DNA of 64,000 nucleotides, from NCBI RefSeq assembly GCF_024586455.1, contig NC_065922.1, forward strand, positions 29,074,089-29,138,088. The letters run 5' to 3'. The position numbers and the translations under genes were made by a program. Each line of letters opens with the position of its first letter. Within the stretch, counting starts at the first letter, position 1. Origin of the DNA: Bactrocera neohumeralis. Taxonomy: Eukaryota > Arthropoda > Insecta > Diptera > Tephritidae. A model generated the notes under the pieces. That model saw only the letters and a program-made list of their open reading frames with translations, was not told the origin of the DNA and made no database searches. This document shows positions 22,246-33,169 of the stretch, one piece after another.

Positions 22246-23160
22246 ATACAGTTGAAGGAAAAACTTGGTTTGACAACGAGTCCTAAGAAAATCAACCATC
22301 AAGGATTGGTGTGCTAAGTTTAGACGTGGTGAAATGAACACCGAAGGCGCTGAACGCAGTAGACGAAATCATCAATAAAGTCCACAAAATAATTTTGATC
22401 ACGTTAAGTGAGTAGTTCAAGATAGGAAGCACTCGAATGATACCACCTGAACGTGTACATCTTATCAATTACAAATAAATGTGTAGGAGAAAGTCGTATG
22501 CAAATTGGATGTCGCGAAAGCTCATGTTTGACCAAAACCTACGATGAGTTGATTATTCGAAGCATTGTTTGGACATGTTCAGGCTTAATAAACCCGAAAT
22601 TTTACATCGATACGTAAGAATGGATGAACCTTGGCTGAATCATTTCACTCCGAAGTCCAATCGACAGTCATCCAAGACACCTGCGCACTATGAGCCCGCT
22701 AAAAAAAATCAACAGTTGAAAAAAGCAACAGTCGGCTTGCACGGTTATGGCGGTTGTATGAAATAATTTTTATTGACTACCTTGTGAAAGAAAGGATCAT
22801 CAAAAGTGATTATTAGATAGTACTATTGGACCGCTTGAGGGACGAAATCGCCGAAAAATGGCTACATTAAAAAAAAACATGTGCTGTTTCACTAAGACAA
22901 TGCATAAATCGGGCTTCGACTATTTCTTGTTCTCAGACCTCTAGAAATGCTCTAGATAAATTTCGTCCAACGAAGAGGAGATCGCCGAAACTGAAGCCCA
23001 CTTTGAAGCAAAAGACAAATCATACTACAAAAATAATATCGAAAAATTCAAGGGTCGCTTTATCAGTATGTCACATTTGAAGAGAACTAGGTTAAATAAC
23101 AAAAAACGAATTTTGAACAAATTGGTGTTTTGTTATGATAGGCTGGGGACTTTTCAATTG
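22246..23160 (+). pseudogene. mariner (mellifera-like subfamily) transposase, decayed
   Basis: Pieces in order: CAKFRRGEMN near 22315 (normally KFRRGDF), EIINKVHKIILITLSE (from about 22360), RRKSYANWM, HRYVRMDEPWLNHFTPKSNR near 22610 (first catalytic block, HRYVTMDETWLHHFTPESNR), VLFH-stop-DNA near 22882 (second block, VLFHQDNA, where Gln has become a stop) and traces of the C-terminus to about 23050. The wording of the MDETWLHH block points to the mellifera/capitata group. The longest open piece is 22569-22766. Multiple stops. Terminal repeats were not identified with confidence. Confidence 0.8.
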
Positions 23161-24448
23161 ACTTACTATTACTATTTATATCACGACATCATACATATAT
23201 ATTTACATAGGCAAAGCGGAATGAATGAAGTATAAATTAACGAAGTTAAGTAGACTATTCCCAAAGCTTACCCAATTAAAAATTCATTAGCAGGGAGAAG
23301 AGTTAACATAAAATGTATTTAGGCACAGCTGATAAACTTAGCAAAATTGCTTTTTTTTTGGGATCATCATTCGAAATTCGTGCACAATTTCTGACTTTCC
23401 TACGTCTAACGTCTGAACCAACGTTCAAACCTACGACCAAAAGGTCGATAGTAACACGCTGACCAACATAGGTAAAACAATCTTATTGTGGTACTGTTAG
23501 TACCTACAAGGTGCGTTCCAAAGTAAACAGGACAGGACAGGAACAGAAAAAAAGAGAACAAATGGTTTTTCGGCAAAATCAATTTATTTTATTCAAAATA
23601 GTCTCCTTCTGCTTCAATACAGCTTTTTGCACGGTCCAAAAGCATGTCGAACGAGTGTTTTAGCCCGTTGGCCGGTATGACCGTCAGTATGCCGGTGCAA
23701 CCATTTTAAATTGCCTCTACGTCTGCATAACGCTTTCCTTTCAAGGGCAAATGCATTTTTCCGAAAAGGAAGAAGTCCCACGGTGCCATATCAGGTGAAT
23801 ACGGGGGGTGGTTAATGGTTAAAATGTGATTTTTGGTCAAAGAGTCGGTCACAAGCGTCGAATCGAATGTTGCATTCTGAGCAATTTTTGGTCGTCAGTC
23901 AATTTGTGCGGAGCAAACCGTGCACACACCTTTCGTAAGCCCAAATGATTGGTCAAAATGCTATAAATCGATGTTTTGGAGATGTTCAATTCCATTTCCA
24001 TTAATTTCAATGATGATTTCGGCTGATTTTTGTAAATTCACGCACAGTTTCGATGGAATTCCCGGTGATCAGGGATTTTGATTGGCCCACATGTTGATCG
24101 TCATTTATGTCCTCACGACCACTTTGAAAACGTTGAATCCACTCGTACACTCTGTACTCTGTACTTTCTGTGTTTCGGTAAAAGTTTTACCAATTTTAAA
24201 ACAAAATTTATGTTGGCTCTTTGTTCGAAGCTCATTTTCGCAGCGATAACACCAACATACTGACACTTAACCTTTAACTTATGACGTGGTAGTAAATTTT
24301 CCACTTTGTGTTTCGATTTTCTCATAATTTCGCTCCATTTCGCTCTCATAACTTTATACTCTCAGTACTCTCATATTTTGTACCACTCTTATTGTCAGTA
24401 TTGTTTCGCTCGTGGCAACGAAGAGTAACACGGAAAAATTAAAGTATG

Positions 24449-24480
24449 GGTGTAAAATTTACCACACGTCGTCATTAGTG
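24449..24480. repeat. piggyBac subterminal inverted repeat
   Basis: Read on the minus strand this segment combines ACTAATGACG-type sequence with GGTAAATTTTACACC, so it resembles the right terminus placed about 200 bp inside the left end. Internal repeats near the termini are known transposase-binding sites in piggyBac elements. Here the role is inferred. Confidence 0.6.
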
Positions 24481-24642
24481 AAATTTTTGGATAGAAAATA
24501 TTTTACTACCAGATCTTAGTTACCGTAAGTATCTCATAGAAAAAAAACCACTACACCAAAAATGTTAGCAAACAACTTTTCATAAAATAGCCCTTAAATG
24601 TTAAGTAAATTGCAATATAAAATTTCAATTATATAGTGAAAA

Positions 24643-26450
24643 ATGGCACATTCAAAAAAAATAAACACAGAGGAGATTACCAGAATTTTGGGAGATGATG
24701 ACTTTTACGATGACGAAATTTATGATAATGTAGGTGAATTCGATGACGAAGTCATCGATCCAAATTTTTGCACTGAGACTTGCAGTGACAGTAACTCCGA
24801 AATATCAGAAAGAGATAATGAAGAGGAAATAAACCCAACAGTGCTTACAGGAGAAGTGGAAGATTTAGAAAGCATTGAAGTGGATGAGGTTGAAATAATA
24901 AATAATAATAGTTCTGAAAGGGTTTATTACTACGGAAAAATCGTTTTAAGTGGTCGGCGCAACCACCACAAAGGTTTGGTAGAACTCCATTACATAATAT
25001 TGTGAGATTGCCAACTTTAATAGGTTGTACACATACTCAAGGTGAGCGCGAAAGCATGATATGTCAATATTGGTCAAGTTTTTTTGATGACAGCATTGAG
25101 AATATAATCATTGAACACACCAACAAGAAATTAGCAGAAATATTTCAGCTTACAAATAAGGTTGAAGCGAAATCTTTGGATATAATAGAATTGCGAGCGT
25201 TTTTAGGCCTACTACTGTATTCATCTGTTTTAAAAACTAATCGAGAATCCACAGATCTTATATTTGCTACTGATGGAACAGGCAGAGATATATTTAGGGC
25301 TACCATGTCTAAGCTTCGATTTCTCAATATACTTTCGTGCTTACGGTTTGACAATTCATTAGATGGGAAAGAAAGGCTGTCTAATGATCCAACAGCAGCA
25401 ATTTCAGAACTTTTTAATAAGATAATTGAGAATTGCAAAACGAATTATTCCATAGGCACTCATGCCTGTATAGACGAAATGTTAGTTCCATTTCGTGGCA
25501 GATGTAAGTTTAAAGTGTATGTGCCACAGAAACCGGCAAAATATGGTTTAAAAATAATGGCTTTAACAGACGCACGTACGCATTATCTTTCAAACGCCTA
25601 TATTTATTATGGAAAGAATTCAGATGGTGTTAATCTTACAAATGCCGAAAAAAAGCTTGCAGTGCCAACTCAAGCGGTTGTAAGATTATGTAAGAATATA
25701 GAAGGAACTAACAGAAACATTACCGCGGATAATTGGTTTTCATCAATTCAATTAGTACAGATACTAAAGGAATGAGGACTTACTTATTTGGGTACTCTGA
25801 GACGGAATAAAAGGGAAATTCCGTTCGAGTTTTTACCAAACAAAAACCGGCCTGTTGAAGTTCTGCTTATGGATTTACAAAAGATATGACACTTCTGTCT
25901 TATGTGCCCAGCGTAAATCGCTGTTATTTTAATATCTTCGATGCATCATCATACTGCAAATGATCCAATTACCAGTAAGCCAGAAATTATTGCCGATTAT
26001 AATAACACAAAAGGAGGAGTGGATGAGCTCGACAAAAAATGTTCTATTTACTCATGCAGTCGCCGAACACGACGTTGGTCTTTAGCAGTATTTTACAGAT
26101 TAATTGATATAAGTGCAGTTAATGCATACATTTTGTATCAATCTTCGCGTAACTACAGTGAGATTTCAAGAGCTAACTTCTTAAAAACTATTGCTAGAAA
26201 TCTAGTTGTGCCACATTTACAAAGAAGAGAACACAACAAGAGAATATCTCGTTCTTTACGAGATATTATCCACTCGATATTGGGTTCTGATTCTCTTCCA
26301 GAGCCTTTTGTGGAGAAAGCGGTTACTTCACAGTCAAGCAAATTATGTTACATATGTCCTAATAAATTAAAAAGAAAAACAACACATACATGCTTAGAAT
26401 GTAAAAAACGCTTGTGTATTAATTGTACGAATACTGAATATGATGAGTAA
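24643..26450 (+). pseudogene. piggyBac transposase, broken by a few lesions
   Basis: An ATG at 24643 opens a strongly acidic N-terminus (many Asp/Glu, residues 1-100), typical of the family. The frame then shifts near 24940, in a run of five A, and continues as 25002-25775. This frame has the transposase core with CIDEMLVPFRGR (first catalytic Asp), PAKYGLKIMALTD, and ITADNWFSSIQLVQ (second Asp). An in-frame TGA at about 25773 interrupts LKE-GLTYLGTLRRNKREIP. A further frameshift lies near 25915, after MTLLSYVPS. The last part (25941-26450) has NNTKGGVDELDKKCSIYS (third catalytic Asp) and a cysteine-rich C-terminal finger (CYICP...CLECKKRLCINC), as in PGBD-type proteins. Total length of about 590-600 codons equals the family norm. 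It is inactive as read, but only lightly damaged. Confidence 0.92.
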
Positions 26451-26929
26451 TATTTAAGTTAACCAAATACTGACTGTTATTTTCTAAACTATGACAGTCA
26501 TAAGAATGTTCCTTTTTTATATTAATTTATACGTATTAGGCTGTGAGAAAATGTCATTTAATTTGCTGTTAAGTTTAAAATTTTCTTTTCAAATACTGTA
26601 ATAAGAATCAATTAAAATCAGTTTGATGAAATCTGTAAGTATTATAATAAAAAAATCTCTAATAAATTTTAACAATCAAAATGGTGTAAAACTTACTACT
26701 ACCTCTAAATCAACGTTTCGAAATTTGACCTCATTAGTAAAAGGTTAAAACGCAATAACTTCACTTCCAATTAATGAAATGTCATTAAATTGTCACTGGA
26801 CAATCGATAAAGATAGCAGATTCTAACGCACCACAATCGACATATAGATGGCGCCACCAGAGGGCGCTAGATTTAAAAAGTGTTTACTTTGGAACGCTCT
26901 TTGTATATCTCATACATTGACCGATATCA

Positions 26930-27260
26930 TCGGTTGAAAGTCAGCCAAAGATACTGTGATCCTTATATTCGGTACCTAGGCGCTAAACCAGTTTTGGTTG
27001 CATTTGGGCAATTTTTAGTCATACTTTAAGGAATTATTACTGAAAAAACTTATCTCATTATGTTAATTACTTCTTGATTTGTGCACTGTAAAGTGAGGGA
27101 ATCAAATGGAAATTAAACTTGTGCTATATGGGAAGTAGGCGTGGTTGCCGATTTCCGATTTCGCCGTCTTCCCGAAAAGGAGGTACCACGCCTGTCGCAC
27201 AATTTTCACATCGGCTCCCATAAAGCACCGGTATGATCTCAGGGGAAAAATTTAATAAAT
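26930..27260 (-). repeat. fragment of the 'ccacgccca' fly dispersed repeat
   Basis: Shares blocks, inverted, with 60490-60850: 'gggaagtaggcgtggttgcc' corresponds to 'ccacgcctacttccc', and 'ttcttgatttgtgcactg', 'tcaaatggaaatt' and 'tttttagtcatac' also match. Only the distal third of the repeat is present. A TGCC/GGCA-rich palindromic insert near 27160 differs from the fuller copy. Confidence 0.7.
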
Positions 27261-28714
27261 GTTAACTAATATTTCATTCCTGTGTTCAGTGCTATAAATT
27301 TGAAAAAAAAAAATTTAAAGGATCTATTAGTGTTTAATAATTGCTATGTGCCAATAAATTACAACATTGTTCTGTGATGTATGTATATATCACACTGTAT
27401 GCATAAATTTAGTTGTTATTGCAAAATTATAATACAAACAGTGAAGGCACTCAGCGTAATTTAACTGAAATTCATACACAGGCGAATAGATATAGAAATC
27501 ATACTAAGTGCGGAGCATTTGTGAAATGGCAAACTTAATGAAATTAAGTGATGTTTGCAAAACAAACAACAACACATATGTTCACATATAAGTGTATAAT
27601 ATGAATTTCTATACATATATATACTATAACAAAAGAAGTTAGACATCATATGTGATATATGTACATACGTATTATATTTTGATTGGAGCCGAATTGTGTG
27701 AGTGGCAATTTTCGGCAAGTGTTTACAACAAATAAGTGCCATATTTGTCGAAAACGAACCAAAATATTGACAACTTCAAAGCGAAATAATACTCGTGTTA
27801 TGTCCTTGTACAAAATTATAAATGTAAGTCCATATTTGTTTATACAAATGTATGACTCTACATATATTCATGCATTAGAGCATCTGTTGTTTTCATCCTC
27901 AAGATTTTAGATATGCATATATACACATACTATATGTTAAAATAAAGCAGTTGAATGCATCAACTATAACACAGATACACGAATATTTAAAAGGTGTTTT
28001 TGTATATTTGTCGACTGCATAAAGAAGCCCTTGAGTGCTATGTAAACAATGTGTGTACTTAGTTCTTAATGTATTAAATATTTTGCGAATGTCCTGCTCA
28101 ACAAAGCTGCATGTGAATATGCTCAAGTTTACATGCTAACAACTTACAGAGTCATACAAATTGAAATTATAAAAGAAATAACATTAGGGTAGATATCAAA
28201 TATGGTTAATTTGGCAAAATGTTAAATAGGGTCCCTACCACCACTTTAATGTACCATCATCTGATCTTATTTATACTTTCGGTTAATAATGAGGTATTAC
28301 ACTGCGACAGAGGGTCTATTGTGCCCCTTTAGGTTAGTAAAGTTGATAATTTCACATAAAACTAATTGATATTGTTGATAACTTTACTAATGTCTGTTGT
28401 GTGATCTGATAGACCTTTCTGATTGGATATACATATTTTGGTTGGATATTCGCAGATTATATTCGAATTGGTTTCGACGGGTTCACTGTTCTGAATTGTG
28501 TAATATTTCGGGTCAAAAAGGACCAAAACTTTGGGTAAAATTCACATTTTTAAAATTCCGTAATTGTTTTAAATTTTTGACTTTTTTGACCAGTAGGTCA
28601 TAGTATGTGTAATATCTTCTGGCAGTGAATTTTATTTTTGAGGTTTCAAGCGCGGTGAAGGTGCAACCTGCGGTGGATAACCTTTTTTCTGTGTCATCGG
28701 CGGTCACGTGTTCG
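27261..28714. other. spacer without a recognised gene
   Basis: AT-rich with TA/CA-rich stretches (27370-27680, 27900-27960). Near 28186 TTAGGGTAGAT resembles the foldback terminus at 6200 but no partner is seen. Open frames are short and lack motifs. Confidence 0.4.
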
Positions 28715-29990
28715 TTATGTTAGGTTAAGAGGTCGATCCCTTGAGGGATCTCACTTGGACAGCTAGGAACGTCGATCCGTTATGGTACCTAAAAGCCTTC
28801 TATATACTAGATCGTAAGACCCCTACAACTCGACAAGGCATTTGGAACCTATCACAAATCAGTTGAGGCCAAACGAATCTAGCAGTCGTAACTAAAACTA
28901 GTCGTTACTAAACGCACGCGAGGTTCATTGGTACAGCGCTAGAACGCAAGATGCCAATGAAGATCCAACTCGGTCCCATTATAATGTGAGGAGAATAGCT
29001 CATCGGATCAGTGACCAGGCACCCAAACGAGTCTGATGATGAAGTAGCTTGATGCTATTTCTAGCGAGGAAATACACACCTTGACTTGCTTTAACTGCAC
29101 AGTTAGCGAGCTCAGCACTAGTATTGGTGCCTTGGTCTCGGAAGGAATGCCACCTTCCTGAAAGAAGAAATAAGTTGCACATCGTAGCACTACGTCGTCG
29201 TCACCTCAATAGCAGTCGCTTCTACTTTAAAAATACCACAGAAGTCTAAAGCAAAAATTGACAGGGAGATCTTTACAGAAAACTAACAATCCGTCCTCTC
29301 AGCTGCGACCCATCTGTAAAACAAGCTCACTACGCCTCTTCTTACCATTTACATCTTCCTCGTCGGTATGTGAGCGGAGAAAAAAAGCCACGAGTAGACT
29401 ACTTGTGATGAAAAGATCTAAGTTTTCAATAATGCAGTTGAAGGAGAAGAAAATTTTGGCCTAACCTTCGGACCCCTTCAAGATGCCAATAAGAGCCGGT
29501 CTTTGGGCACGTTAAAACTTCTTAATAATTGCAGTCATTTCGATCGTCTTCCGCCAGACGAATGCACCATGAAACATTATTGACTTGAGTATGGTTTAGC
29601 ATAGCTAAAACAATATCTTCGATGATAGTTCCCACCTTTCCCTACAGTTTTGCTACAGCAGTATAAGGCATAGGACTCTTTCCTCACTCTCTCCATAATA
29701 GTATTTGGTCTCCATGAAAGCTTTAAATCAAGGATAAGCTCCAAGTATTTCACTTTATTAACTGCTTGAAGGTGTGAGCATCCGAATATAGCATCCGAAA
29801 AGTGCATCCGAGATCTTATATCTTCTGGAAAGTAAAACCAGACTATCTGCCGGCAGCCTCGTTCTTCGAGTTTTTCATGTAAGTCGCTAAGCACCAGGAT
29901 CACAAGCTGTGGAGATTGTATTCCACCCAGCCGGGTGCCACCTATTAAATTTTCGGAATAACTGACTTGAAGGAATTTACTGAATTTCAA
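28715..29990 (-). pseudogene. LINE 3' portion (RT tail, RNase H), minus strand
   Basis: From 29990 downward the minus strand gives GGTRLGGIQSPQLVILVLSD and LHEKLEERGCRQIVWF, the RT motif normally GTPQGGVLSPLLWVLVLDD...LEERGC. KVKYLELILDLKLSW and SYALYCCSKTVGK (RT thumb) follow. FTDGSQ near 29310 starts an RNase H domain, and a further block ends in ASSYFIIRLVWVPGH near 29015 (RNase H, VWVPGH). The catalytic YADD is lost. Similarity fades toward 28715, where a CTTAACCTAACATAACG tail (minus strand) resembles LINE 3' ends of this type. The RNase H wording matches the fragment at 31560. LOA- or Jockey-like; the clade is uncertain. Confidence 0.8.
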
Positions 29991-30319
29991 TTAAGTAGAA
30001 AGTTTTGTTATATGCTGGAACTTTTGAACTATCCAAATATGTACATATGTACTTGTATATCTAAGAGTTTCCTAGCAATGAGATTGTGCTTATGGGTCTG
30101 AAATATTGCGACATCTCCCGTAGCTTTTGATGTGTTTGTGATAAGATTTATCTATGTATGTTAGAGTGGATTTAACGTTTACTTCAGCCTTTTGAAGTAA
30201 ATACTCAACAAGTTGGTTAGAAAGAAAATGTAGTTATTAAATATCAAGTGCATAGTTAAAATATTCCTGATTTTTTAATGAAAATGCAATTTAATTGTAA
30301 GAAAATGGTAACAAATGAA
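29991..30319. other. no recognisable feature
   Basis: AT-rich spacer between a LINE fragment and a mariner relic, with nothing identified. Confidence 0.4.
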
Positions 30320-30890
30320 TTATTCCAAGTATTGCCCTTCACTGCTCACAACTTATTCTTATTTTTCTGGCAAACTTCGAATACCATTACTGTAAAATTC
30401 TTCGTTTTGTGATGCTATTCAAGAATCAAGCCATTTTCGGTGTTGTCTTGGGAGTGAAACTGCTTCTGAGCCAGACCATGTGCCATCAAATGGAACAAAT
30501 ATCAACCAGACAGTGCAATTTGTGGGAAATAATGCGAGTAGGGTAAGACTTTCTATATAAGCGCTTCCAGGCAAGTTTTAACGGGTTTGGCAACGTAAGA
30601 CCGATAGCTATCATGCAACAGGGTCCCTCTTTCGTGCCCCTCCTTATATAGAGGTCATAAGGAACACAAATTTCTTGTTTCTAAATCATTACCTAGCATA
30701 TAGTCACTTTGAAATGCCTTAGCAGGTGATTCCCAATGCTGAAGAAGGTTCTTCGTTTGACACGGATAATATTCGAGCAACGTCTCCCATTCACTGTCTT
30801 AGAACGGTTTCGGTCTTCCCTCACGCAGACGGTCTTTAATATCGAAATCGCCGTCTTTGAAGTGATGAAATCCAATTATAACCCTTAAAA
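30320..30890 (-). pseudogene. mariner transposase C-terminal relic
   Basis: Minus-strand pieces: LLHDSYRSYVAKPVKTCLEA (second catalytic block, normally LLHDNARPHVAKPVKxxLE) near 30600, then WKVLPYSHYFPQIALSG (normally WEVLPHPPYSPDLAPSD, with the third Asp lost), HLMAHGLAQKQFHS near 30470, and ILE-stop-HHKTKNF near 30410. The order and spacing match the C-terminal half of a mariner transposase. Upstream sequence (to about 30890) is probably the same element but diverged. Multiple substitutions at catalytic positions show it is long dead. Confidence 0.75.
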
Positions 30891-31559
30891 ATCTCAAAAT
30901 AATCTCAAAATATGGAGCCACCCTAATATCCACAAACCAGCAAGCAAGAGCTAATCACAAGTTAACGAATTACTTACTAGAGCCAAAAATCGTTTGGTCA
31001 ACAATAAATTACAACACTTTTGTAAACAGACAATTTTACTTTGCCTAAGCATATTTAATGCCAATAAGCTACCCTGAAAGCTCTACATTTGCATTAGCAC
31101 TGAGTAGCAGGTATGTAAGTCCTTGTTTGATAAGCGCTTGACAAAGCAGAAATACTATTACTAAGTATGTATGTGTATTCGCATGTGTTCACTAAACTGT
31201 TTACATAAATTGCTTTCAATAAAGTTCGATTTGCAGTTAAATGTGCTGTTGTTGTTGTATTGAAATGTTAAATATTTAGTTGAAATGATAATTGTCTATA
31301 AATTGGCAGTTTTAGTAATTAAATGGCATTGAATTATTTGCTCAACAATTAGGATTCCATGAAATCCTTAAGCAAACAGTTAAATATTTAGTACAATTTA
31401 ACTGATAACTAAAACATAATTATTAATGAATCGAATTTAAGATGCCGCTGGTGGAGATTGCTGCTAAAATATTTATATTGTATAATTAGTGATAGGTTGC
31501 CAGCTTTTTTTTTATTATTTTACTCGTTCGTTCAAAGCTTGAATTGCTGATTTTTAGGT
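30891..31559. other. AT-rich probable host spacer
   Basis: No gene recognised. Several ATTA cores and poly-T at 31507 are present. The sequence looks single-copy. Confidence 0.4.
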
Positions 31560-32290
31560 TGAGTGTACCGAAATCTGGCGGCTCCTTTTCTGCCCTTATA
31601 CTGGTGAGAGAGTTATGGATACGAATAGTTCGTTGGAGAAGAGGGGTGATGTGCTTCTCTTCAGATTGGTGGAAGGTTGGTGGAGCTCTCTATTAACTCC
31701 AGCTTCAGACTTCCTGACTATTGCAGTGTTTTCCAAGACAAGGTTGAAGCCATTAATGTAGCAGTAGATTTACTGCTCCGGAGTGCAGCTTACTTCAGAG
31801 AAACGACCTTTCACTCAGATAGCAGAGCGACGATACTAGGCTTGAACTCATTAACAGTGCGTTCAGGGTTGGTCAAGGAGTGCCTGACCTTGCTATCAAT
31901 AGCATCGAGTCTTTTTGTGATAAGACTGGGGTGCCAGGCCACAGCGGAATCGCAGGCAATTGTAAAGTTGATGAGCTAGCAAGGAAAGGCGCCCTAGAAC
32001 CAATATCAATTTAATGAGAGCGGGTCGGTGATCGATCGCAGTAGATCTAGTAATCTCTTTGCCCTCAGTAAGGCAAGCCTCTCCCTAGTTGTAGCGGTTT
32101 TAACAGGGCACATCCCTATTGGCGTCCATGGTGTAAAGCTTGTGAAACTTACCAGACGCCATCTGCAGAAGCTGTATGGAAGCAGACGAGGTGGAAACGA
32201 CTGAACTGACTTCCTTCTTGACTTGCATTTGGGAGGTTAAGGCTTAAATACTTTGGAGCGCATACCTTCAAACATATGTGATCAATTTTA
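31560..32290 (+). pseudogene. LINE RNase H and C-terminal fragment
   Basis: The frame at 31677-31979 carries SFRLPDYCSVFQDKVEAINV (RNase H, LPDxCSVFQAEVxAI), then TFHSDSRATILGLNSLTVRS (catalytic HSDSQAA) and GLVKECLTLLSIASSLFVIR. A frame change then gives GVPGHSGIAGNCKVDELARK (VPGHSGIxGNxxADELARKG). Downstream comes SLSLVVAVLTGHIPIGVHGV near 32090. A Cys-rich C-terminal signature, CRSCMEADEVETTE in another frame, lies near 32165-32205. At least three frameshifts. The RNase H Asp residues are partly kept. Same family as the fragments at 28715, 34600 and 41265. Confidence 0.85.
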
Positions 32291-33024
32291 ACCCAGACTG
32301 ATCCATTTAAACTGCGAGCCCAAACGGAATTAATATTTTTTTTTTTAATTTTTTTGGTATCAGCCGAGCAGTGAACACATATTATTTTTTTGTGAAATTG
32401 AGTAGTGCGAGGTTAAGCGTATTGCAAAAGCTAGATAAATGTGTTGATCTTTGATTCAACTACTGTTCGTTTATATTCGCGCTGAAAATCGATTGAACGA
32501 AAGCTGATCATTATGGTGAGTCAAAAGGTATAATATTTTGCTCTAAATATGGTATTAACTGCAATTAGTTTGGTTACTTTACGAATTTAATGATGTAATG
32601 TTCATATGCGTCGTGCTAAATGCCATTTGTGGCAACACTTCAAGGCCGCCGTTACAAGAGTGACATTGAACGCCACCGAGTGGGTGCAAGTAAACTGTAA
32701 TTCTCTTTGTTGCTTTTGTTGTTTGTGTTATTAGTGGCATTACTATTTACTAAATGACATGCACCACGCATTCTAAACGGTATTAAGTTGCTAATTACGC
32801 GGTTGCAAGGGATTTGATTGACTGCCACAGCAGTCGCTTTCAATGAGATTTCCTCCCACCGCTGCTATTTACAATCAGATTCAAAGTTAACAGCTACCAC
32901 ATTGTGGCAATCTTGTATCTGAATGGTATCATATGTGATGTACTTTGAACTATAAAATCTATGTTGGCGTGTATTAATGCTCTTATATCAGTTAGCTCTA
33001 ATGACGTCTTATTGACGCGCAATT
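32291..33024. other. spacer without a recognised gene
   Basis: Poly-T near 32335. Otherwise single-copy-looking sequence with no supported frame. Confidence 0.4.
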
Positions 33025-33115
33025 CTTTTTATACTCTTGCAACGTGTTGATATAGAGCAAAATAGTTTTGTTCACCTAACTGTTATTTGGTATCACCTAA
33101 ATCGACAATAATATA
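33025..33115 (+). repeat. 5' fragment of the 'ccacgccca' fly dispersed repeat
   Basis: 'tttttatactcttgcaacgt' and 'aaaatagttttgttcaccta' match the head of the repeat whose fuller copy starts near 59940. Confidence 0.65.
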
Positions 33116-33169
33116 CTATATATCGTCTGAGTCAAGAGCAAACTGAACATTCCTCATAAAAAGTTCACC

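Larger units (their letters stand above)
24271..26744 (+). mobile_element. piggyBac-family transposon inserted at TTAA
   Basis: This 2474-bp element is bounded by TTAA on both sides (24267-24270 and 26745-26748). The left terminus is CCTTTAACTTATGACGTGG. The right terminus read inward is CCTTTTACTAATGAGGTC. Slightly inside, both ends also share GGTAGTAARTTTT-type sequence (24286-24300 on the left, near 26675-26705 inverted on the right). An extra inverted subterminal copy lies at 24449-24480. The single gene inside (24643-26450) is a broken transposase. Insertion is in the 5' region of the host mariner's transposase. TTAA targeting and traceless excision are well established for the family. 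Confidence 0.95.
23507..26903 (-). mobile_element. mariner, internally deleted, interrupted by a piggyBac element
   Basis: The ends are CAAGGTGCGTTCCAAAGTAA on the left (after TA 23505-23506) and, inverted, the same with one or two changes on the right (ending 26903, then TA 26904-26905). Subtracting the 24271-26744 insertion leaves about 920 bp, against 1296 bp in the copy at 38597-39892. Most of the shortfall is one internal deletion at about 23860, where this copy jumps between positions equivalent to 38924 and 39292 of the other. It encodes mariner pieces on the minus strand, including the N-terminal AAKMSFEQRANINF and the core LTKNHILTINH. Over about 190 bp shared with the other copy I count about 14 mismatches. 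Confidence 0.9.

Noticed and set aside
24643..25005. Independent acidic protein gene upstream of the piggyBac core
   Set aside because: The frame continues directly into the transposase core after a one-base shift in an A-run, and piggyBac transposases normally have such acidic N-termini.
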